From Saccoglossus kowalevskii (lineage: Eukaryota; Hemichordata; Enteropneusta; Harrimaniidae), in assembly GCF_000003605.2 (NCBI RefSeq), contig NW_003143307.1, positions 1 through 13,240 of the forward strand: a stretch of 13,240 bases of DNA, read 5' to 3'. Position numbers and translations under genes: made by a program. Shown one piece after another: positions 8,549 to 13,240 of this stretch; the first letter of the stretch is position 1, and the number at the start of each line of letters is the position of its first letter. The notes beneath the pieces are model-generated. The model saw only the letters and a program-made list of their open reading frames with translations, was not told the origin of the DNA and ran no database searches.

Positions 8549-8671
8549 GGCCGTCGCGCAGCGTGTGTTAGAATTTCATGTAAATAAATAACGTATTTTA
8601 CATACATTGTATACGTCGCTATGAGTCCCATATCGAACAGGACGCAGCACGACGACTGCTGCCCTTTAAAG
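8549..8671 (+). repeat. Dispersed repeat, copy B
   Basis: This is the second copy of the element at 2582-2679, same orientation, about 6 kb away. It holds a 20-bp segment (8612-8631, TACGTCGCTATGAGTCCCAT) missing from copy A. It retains more CpGs (GTCGCGCAGCG, ACGCAGCACGACGAC), so copy A may be the more decayed or deleted one. It lies 81 bp upstream of the exon candidate. Class unknown. Confidence 0.75.
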
Positions 8672-8752
8672 TATAGATTCAGACGTCTATTTTCTTAGAA
8701 AAATATTGGATATCTTTATGAATTATTTACTGAACTAAAACTTGTATTCCAG

Positions 8753-8835
8753 ATCCCTAGAGACTTCTGGGTAATGGAAATGGTCAATTATTTGGTAGAA
8801 CTAGCGGCTATAATTGGAATACACCCTACAGCAAA
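8753..8835 (+). CDS. Possible internal exon, flavin-containing monooxygenase-like
   Basis: A candidate 83-nt exon is flanked by CTTGTATTCCAG (acceptor) and GTATGT (donor, 8836-8841). Only the frame starting ATC CCT AGA is open; the other two stop within seven codons. It encodes IPRDFWVMEM then VNYLVELAAIIGIHPTA plus two bases. The pattern R, then E, V-N-Y, E-L-A, I-G and P spaced as here matches what I know of animal flavin-containing monooxygenases. These are FAD/NADPH enzymes that oxygenate soft nitrogen and sulfur centres at the ER, and in them a segment like YMDELAxxIGxxP precedes a W-x-F-x-TDP segment. Downstream readthrough gives only a stop at about 8927, without the expected GPCTPYQYR-like block, which agrees with splicing at GTATGT. 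No other exon of such a gene is recognised in the window. The acceptor's pyrimidine tract is weak. An isolated pseudo-exon or chance remains possible. Confidence 0.35.
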
Positions 8836-9189
8836 GTATGTTTTTTCTTACTATGCTGACACAAAGGTTACTTGCTCTTTTATATGTACGCACTTTAGTA
8901 AATTATTTCTGCCTAAGGCAAACACATAGAGATACATCGTCTTATAGTTTTTGGCTTTTAAAAACTGAATTAAAGGCGGGATGGTAAAAAATAAAGCAGA
9001 AGACCGCAAGTGTTATTGGAAGTGTTCACATTTGTGAATTAACAGATAAGTCCATTTCAATATCCGCCTTGAATTCAAACTAGTTCATCTTGACACAGAA
9101 TGACTTTCTTTTCTGTACACCCAAAACCATAAACTGTAATACAGTGGTGTTCGCATGGGCTGTGATTTCGCTAAACATAATTGAGACTG
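8836..9189. other. Presumed intronic or flanking sequence
   Basis: I see no feature other than the donor-like GTATGT at its start. The exon frame stays open to about 8927, which is expected by chance. Confidence 0.4.
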
Positions 9190-9260
9190 TTAAACTCCCA
9201 GCATGCATTGGGGTAAACATCCAGTTGACCTTTCATGTAGTGAACTGCGCATGTGCAGTA
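9190..9260. promoter_or_regulatory. Promoter-like cluster: ZNF143/Staf-like and NRF-1-like sites
   Basis: AAACTCCCAGCATGCATTG (9192-9210) contains the exact CCCAGCATGC core (9197-9206) of the ZNF143/Staf element (ACTACAATTCCCAGCATGC). Then TGACCTT (9226-9232) is a nuclear-receptor half-site. TGCGCATGTGCA (9246-9257) matches the NRF-1 consensus YGCGCAYGCGCR at 11 of 12, inside a 16-bp quasi-palindrome (9244-9259). In vertebrates this pairing is typical of TATA-less housekeeping promoters, often bidirectional. No transcription start or downstream gene is identified. The 89-residue open frame at 9090-9359 overlaps the sites and has no recognisable domain. Confidence 0.4.
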
Positions 9261-9437
9261 CTTTGTGTCGCATGCTCCATGTGTTTTCTGGAGCTGTGCA
9301 GTCTGTATTTCTGTGAACGGGATTCTAATAAAGATGAAACCGTTTACCGATATTGCTGAGTTCGTACTTTATTAGAGACAATCTGCTAAAACATAGTGGA
9401 ACAGTACTTGTATGTTCTCCAAAAAAAAACTTTGAAA

Positions 9438-9457
9438 CATGATGCATTGTGGGACTT
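9438..9457 (-). promoter_or_regulatory. Second ZNF143/Staf-like site, opposite orientation
   Basis: GCATTGTGGGACTTAG on the plus strand reads CTAAGTCCCACAATGC on the minus strand. It matches the TCCCA(G/C)(A/C)ATGC core with part of the ACTACAA extension. It lies about 240 bp from the first site and points the other way. The pair fits a divergent or looping promoter arrangement, but the second site is the weaker match. Confidence 0.35.
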
Positions 9458-9460
9458 AGG

Positions 9461-10104
9461 GGGAAAACGAAATTATCTGTTGTCAAAGCAATAAAACTAT
9501 AAATTTTAAAAATAAATTTGCCACCATCTTGAATTCTATCATCAAATAATGTACATAAATGTGACTTGATGTATGATGTATGTGTGAAATTTGAACATGA
9601 TTGAGCCAGGCATGTCAAGAAAGTAGACATGCACAGTGGTATTAAAGTCTGTCCCATTCTTTTTTAATTTTGTTGGAATGAATTTTTCTAGAACAATCAG
9701 GTCATGAATAATTATTTATGAAATTTATAAATCTACTTGTTACTCGGTTGATGTTACTGCTACAGTATTAATCTCATGGTGCCTTATAAAATATGACATA
9801 AATTGTATTAAAGTTCAAAAATAACAACTACATTGTATAGCTCAGAAAATATCAGTGAGAAGTACACTCACAATTGGTGAAAAATACTTGGTTGCTGAAA
9901 TGATTTTATTAGAAAAAAAAAATTAAATCATGTCACCATACAAGTTATCTATGTTCCCTAGAATAAGAAACCAAATACTTGTATTATTAAAAAAAGAAAA
10001 AGAAAATTTAAAAATTAGATTTGTTGTTACTGAATTGCCTTACATTATACAATGTAGAGAGGAATACGATTCACTGGGTATAATTTTAGCAAACTTAACG
10101 TTGT
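9461..10104. other. Non-coding stretch, no element recognised
   Basis: AT-rich. The open frame at 9930-10115 (+, 61 residues) starts MSPYKLSMFPRIRNQ and contains VTELPYIIQCREEYDSLG. It looks fairly protein-like, but I recognise no family and chance expectation covers it. The 110-residue minus-strand frame at 9325-9657 is also unsupported. Confidence 0.5.
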
Positions 10105-10272
10105 TGGGATATTGACCGTGTTTAAATTCACTGTGTGGAAGAAACAATACATTATAATATCAACTTTGTATATCCGCTGGTTTTTAATTCAGTGCATTTA
10201 ACTATCAGTAAAATAATCAAAAAATAAATCCCAGCAAATATTTAAAATCAGATCCAGTATACTGGTACCAGT
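10105..10272. mobile_element. Degenerate MITE relic with overlapping palindromes at its right end
   Basis: Words typical of the MITEs in this window recur: GTTTAAATTCACTG (about 10129-10142), ATCCGCTGGTTTTTAATTCAGTG (about 10171-10195) and AAATAAATCCCAGCAAATATTTAAA (about 10222-10246). The ends are eroded and no terminal pair can be fixed, so the boundaries are approximate. At the right edge, two perfect 12-bp palindromes overlap by five bases: CCAGTATACTGG (10254-10265) and ACTGGTACCAGT (10261-10272). Confidence 0.35.
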
Positions 10273-10753
10273 AGAATAACTATTCGTGATTTAGCAGCGA
10301 TGTCATAAAAATCTAAAACTTCATGTAAAGAGTATTAGCACAAATTTTATTGATATGTACGTTGTAACCTCAAAAATAGATGTCTAACATTTATTCCGTT
10401 GTCACAGCATGCTCAGGATGGAGAATACTCATTACAAGTAATCAACTTTAACTTGTAAATATGTTCCTACTTAAATTGACGCCTGCAGCTACGTTTTAGT
10501 AAAATCGAGTTTCTCCGATTAAGCCTGCAGCTAAGACAGAGCAGCCGTGTGGGAAATAAAGTGACTCAACCATAATATTGTCAGTATGTGAATTACTGTA
10601 TTGTACTCTCAGCGCAACAAACCCATTCCCTTCATCTTTATGAATATTTGTTAATTTCAATGGCAGTTGAATCAAAGCAGTCCCACCCAATCAAAAACAC
10701 CATTAGAGATAGGATTTGCAGACATTGTTCATGGCATGACATAGAAAATTAAA
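10273..10753. other. Non-coding stretch with a 64-residue minus-strand frame
   Basis: No gene is confirmed. The minus-strand frame at 10496-10690 includes KDEGNGFVALRVQYSNSH, has a more protein-like composition than most frames here, and lies in a locally GC-richer patch. I recognise no domain, and its splice context is unconvincing. The word GCCTGCAGCTA occurs twice directly (about 10482 and 10523). Confidence 0.4.
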
Positions 10754-10967
10754 TACTGTAGAATACTTTATTTTCGCTGGAATTAATTTTCGCTGAAAAG
10801 GCTTTTTTGGGTGTTTTGTATGGAATTTATTTTCACTGATTTTTGATGAGTTGAATGTGAAATATAGGAGAAAAAGTATATTCGCTGGATTTTATTTTCA
10901 CAGAATCATCCCTTCAGCGAAAATAGCAAAAAATAAATTCCAAGCGAAAATAAAGTATTCTACAGTA
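10754..10967 (+). mobile_element. MITE 2, 214 bp, 25-bp perfect terminal inverted repeats
   Basis: The left end TACTGTAGAATACTTTATTT then TCGCT is repeated exactly in reverse at the right end (25 bp). After a one-base offset, GGAATT continues the match. The outer TA on both sides fits a Tc1/mariner-type TA target site. The interior has no coding capacity and holds repeated TTCGCTGGAATT / TTCACTGATTT / TTCAGCGAAAA words in both orientations. The intact ends suggest a relatively young insertion. The open frame at 10851-11069 (+) crosses the right end and is not a gene. MITE 3 is a shortened copy of the same family in the opposite orientation. Confidence 0.92.
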
Positions 10968-12088
10968 CACTTCTTTTTGGTATGTCCAAAATACCAAACA
11001 CACCGAAAAGAAACTATCTCCAATATTATGTTCGCAAAAGAAACCATCACTAAAAATTCATTTATTTAATGACAAGTAGTGACAAAAATAAAATTAAGAT
11101 GTTGATTTTATTCACAATTCTTTCATTTTAAAAAATGAGCATTCTCTTGATTTGTAATACGACTGACTTTTATTATTATATTCATAAACCATTTTATATG
11201 CATATTATGGTACTATAAACCATTATAAAATGTTATTTTTAAAAATGCAACAAAGATATTATTATTACTATATTAGTGCAGTGTGCAATGACATCATTTG
11301 AAAAGGTTCAAATGTTAGTAAATCAGCCAATAGAAACTGCTCATTTTGGTTTGAATTGTGAAATTTGTAAATATTTATACAGATGAAGGGAATGCCTTTG
11401 TTGTGGTAAGAGTATACAGTCACAAAACCACAAATTGATATGGATGCTTATCATAAAGATATTAAATGGAACATCGTAGTAATGTCCCCAGAGGGGGGGG
11501 GGGTCAGGAAGAGCATGAAATTATAATTATTCTGTAAAACATTTGTAAGTGGTTTACCAGCCAAAAAACAATCCACCATTCAGATAGCAAATTATTTTTT
11601 TAAGCAAAAGAAGTTAAAATTTGTTTTTACAACTGCTTGTTTTTTGCTACCTTTTTCTGAAAATGATATTTTTAAAATTATATTCAACTTTCTTCCTGGT
11701 TAAATATTAAACATCAAAATATGAAAAATTGGACAACATTGGTTTCAACAGTCAAGGACTTTTTTTAAAATAAAATAAATGATGAGGTTATCAGTGATGA
11801 AGTCAGAGGCTGTGATATTTCAATTTAAATATATATTAAACATGCTATAAATAATAACATCAGAGATTTAATTGCAGAATTTCCGGCTTTTGAAACGCAC
11901 TTCACATAAAGGTCCATGAAGATGTACAGGTGCTTTTCAGTGTTGTTTATTTTGGAGGTGCATCTGGTATCTGTGTTTCCCTAAGTTTTCATAATTAAAA
12001 GACAAATCCCAAATTAAATCAAATGTATATAACTATGTGAAATGATAATAGAACAAATTGTTTCATTGTTGGAATTTTCATTGCCAAA
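10968..12088. other. Non-coding stretch, simple sequence only
   Basis: There is an 11-G run at 11493-11503. A small AT-rich inverted repeat (CATTTTATA at about 11190 with TATAAAATG ending near 11231) is present. I see no gene, RNA gene or defined element. Confidence 0.6.
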
Positions 12089-12241
12089 TACTGTAGAATA
12101 CTTTATTTTCACTATTTTCGCTGAAGGAATGATTCATTGAAAATAAAATCCAATGAATATGCCGTTGTTCCTATATTCTACATTCAACTCGTCAAAAATC
12201 AGTGAAAATAAATTCCAGCTAAATTAAAGTATTTTATATTA
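12089..12241 (-). mobile_element. MITE 3, internally deleted copy of the MITE 2 family, inverted
   Basis: The left end TACTGTAGAATACTTTATTT is identical to MITE 2. The right end has decayed to AAAGTATTTTATATTA. Reverse-complemented, the interior follows MITE 2 closely: GGAATTTATTTTCACTGATTT, then TTGACGAGTTGAATGT, then CATTGGATTTTATTTTCA, then CAGCGAAAATAG. Relative to MITE 2 it lacks about 45 bp after the first GCTGGAATT. The deletion lies between two GGAATT(A/T)ATTTTC direct repeats, so slippage or recombination between them explains it. It also lacks about 19 bp near the other end. Confidence 0.85.
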
Positions 12242-12331
12242 ATACAGCACATATACCCCATGAAATAGCTCAGAATAGCGCAAAATTTGGACAAGCTAAG
12301 AACATACGGTGAAGAATGTACCACAATAGTC

Positions 12332-12464
12332 ACTATTATGATAGTTATGTGATACAATGAAGGTGAATGCAGGTCAAAGAACAATGTAAATCTCTATTAT
12401 TATGGATCAGTCAGTTATGTGATACATGAAAGCGAATACGGGTCATTGAACAATGAACATCTGC
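12332..12464 (+). repeat. Tandem duplication, two copies of about 69 bp
   Basis: CTATTAT...AGTTATGTGATAC(A)ATGAA..(T/C)GAAT.C.GGTCA..GAACAATG.A.ATCT occurs twice. AGTTATGTGATAC begins at 12343 and 12413, and GGTCA begins at 12372 and 12441. The copies have small indels and about a fifth of positions changed. It is non-coding. The minus-strand frame at 12199-12384 overlaps both this and MITE 3 and is not supported. Confidence 0.85.
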
Positions 12465-13240
12465 TCCAGAAAAAAACAAAATAACAATAATTTACATATA
12501 AAGTAATGTATGTAAGTCACATGGGCACCATTAGTTATTATAATATAACACTGATGACTTTTTCTATTTATTAATGGAAATTAACTTCTGATGATCAATA
12601 ATGGACGACATACGATACATATATATATAACACCGCAAATTGTACGTCACTAGAAACTATGATGATCAATGAATTAAAGGTGTTTATATTTCATGAAGTC
12701 ACTGTGATTTCACTCTAAATTTTCGTGATTTTCATTAGCATGTAAAATAGTTGAAAATGTGATTACCATGTACTTTCTGAAACTAAGATGGATTAGTCCG
12801 TAAAACACAGAAACAGCTGTGGCCATGATACGTTGTAAAACCATATAATGGAATAAAGTAAATTTGAAACAAAATACAATACCGAATTTGCTCTATTAGT
12901 AACACATCTCCAAAAGAATTCGATGTAAACCAACAGTTGCATGTACACTACGATACTAGATCTTTAACATATTACTTATTATTACATATGTACTGCAGTT
13001 TATTTTGATTCGTCCCTGAAATCAAAATCGGTATTTCCACAACCCATATGCAAATGAGGTCTGAGAGGAAACAAAGTAGTTCCTTCAGGAGTACAGTTTT
13101 TCAGAATAAACAATATTTAGAAGTACGATATTTTCCCTTTGGGGTACATGAATATACTTGCCGAGTGAAATGAAATTTGAACAACAGTAATGGTACTTTT
13201 AGGCAGTCACTTATTTTGGCCCAAACTAATTTGCATATCA
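12465..13240. promoter_or_regulatory. Non-coding end of window with two inverted octamer motifs
   Basis: ATATGCAAAT (13046-13055) and its reverse complement ATTTGCATAT (13229-13238) each contain the POU-factor octamer ATGCAAAT, 173 bp apart. No snRNA gene or core promoter element is visible with them. The rest holds no feature I can support. Confidence 0.3.

Noticed and set aside
8836-8929. Extension of the exon candidate through the donor to the stop near 8927
   Set aside because: A few residues (YVF, then ADTK) could be aligned to the monooxygenase segment before TDP with a two-residue insertion. The rest does not fit and lacks the expected following block, so the GTATGT donor is preferred.
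9090-9359. 89-residue plus-strand frame with Cys-rich hydrophobic segment
   Set aside because: It overlaps the promoter-like motifs, has no signal peptide at its start and matches no family I know. The cysteines come from TGT/TGC words in a CpG/TpG-containing patch.
9325-9657. 110-residue open frame on the minus strand, the longest in the window
   Set aside because: At roughly 36% GC my estimate is that about one frame of this length is expected by chance. It is Phe/Ser/Thr-rich, has no recognisable domain and crosses the ZNF143-like site.
9930-10115. 61-residue plus-strand frame MSPYKLSMFPRIRNQ...
   Set aside because: Its composition is suggestive, but no family, splice signal or partner exon supports it.
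11493-11503. G11 run considered as a G-quadruplex
   Set aside because: It is a single homopolymer with no further G-tracts nearby, most simply slippage.

Overview
The window looks like AT-rich, gene-poor nuclear DNA from a multicellular animal. The base composition, minisatellites, a pentanucleotide microsatellite, short terminal-inverted-repeat elements with TA target sites and scattered metazoan-type promoter motifs all point that way. There is no operon structure and no long reading frame. The style of the short elements (TACTGTA... ends with many TTCGCTGG/CCAGCGAA-like words inside) and repeated use of TACATGTA remind me of marine invertebrates, molluscs or other lophotrochozoans in particular. 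That placement is an impression, not a proof.

No complete gene can be supported. At this AT content, stop-free frames of 60-110 codons are expected by chance in numbers close to what is present. The best coding candidate is one 83-nt putative internal exon at 8753-8835 (+). It is bounded by a plausible AG acceptor and a GTATGT donor, and it is open in one frame only. Its 27 residues resemble the region of flavin-containing monooxygenases just before the C-terminal third (pattern R...E.VNYL.ELA..IG..P). If real, most of the window is intron or flank of that gene.

Layout. 1-1129: AT-rich DNA with poly-T runs. 1130-1524: a 31-bp minisatellite of 12 regular copies plus one degenerate copy, bracketed by a short inverted repeat. 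1525-3350: unremarkable, apart from copy A (2582-2679) of a dispersed repeat and a CpG-bearing patch near 3040-3110. 3358-3459: a near-perfect 45-bp-arm hairpin. 3545-4251: a cluster of regulatory-looking sequence (RFX X-box-like palindrome, CpG-dense islet, nested hairpin, perfect CRE). 4396-4640: a four-copy 62-65-bp tandem array. 5119-5332: MITE 1. 5412-5480: an imperfect hairpin. 6785-6930: a GC-richer foldback element with three GGCACGTGCC-like palindromes. 7436-7552: a (GAATA)n microsatellite, possibly the 3' tail of a minus-strand non-LTR retroelement. 8549-8671: copy B of the dispersed repeat. 8753-8835: the exon candidate. 9195-9453: ZNF143/Staf-like and NRF-1-like motifs that could mark a promoter. 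10105-10272: a degenerate MITE relic ending in overlapping palindromes. 10754-10967 and 12089-12241: MITEs 2 and 3, the same family in opposite orientations. 12332-12464: a 69-bp tandem duplication. The end of the window carries two octamer (ATGCAAAT) motifs.

Most of the recognisable structure is repeat biology. The items most worth following up are the exon candidate, the 3358-3459 hairpin, the 6785-6930 foldback, the ZNF143/NRF-1 cluster and the related MITEs.
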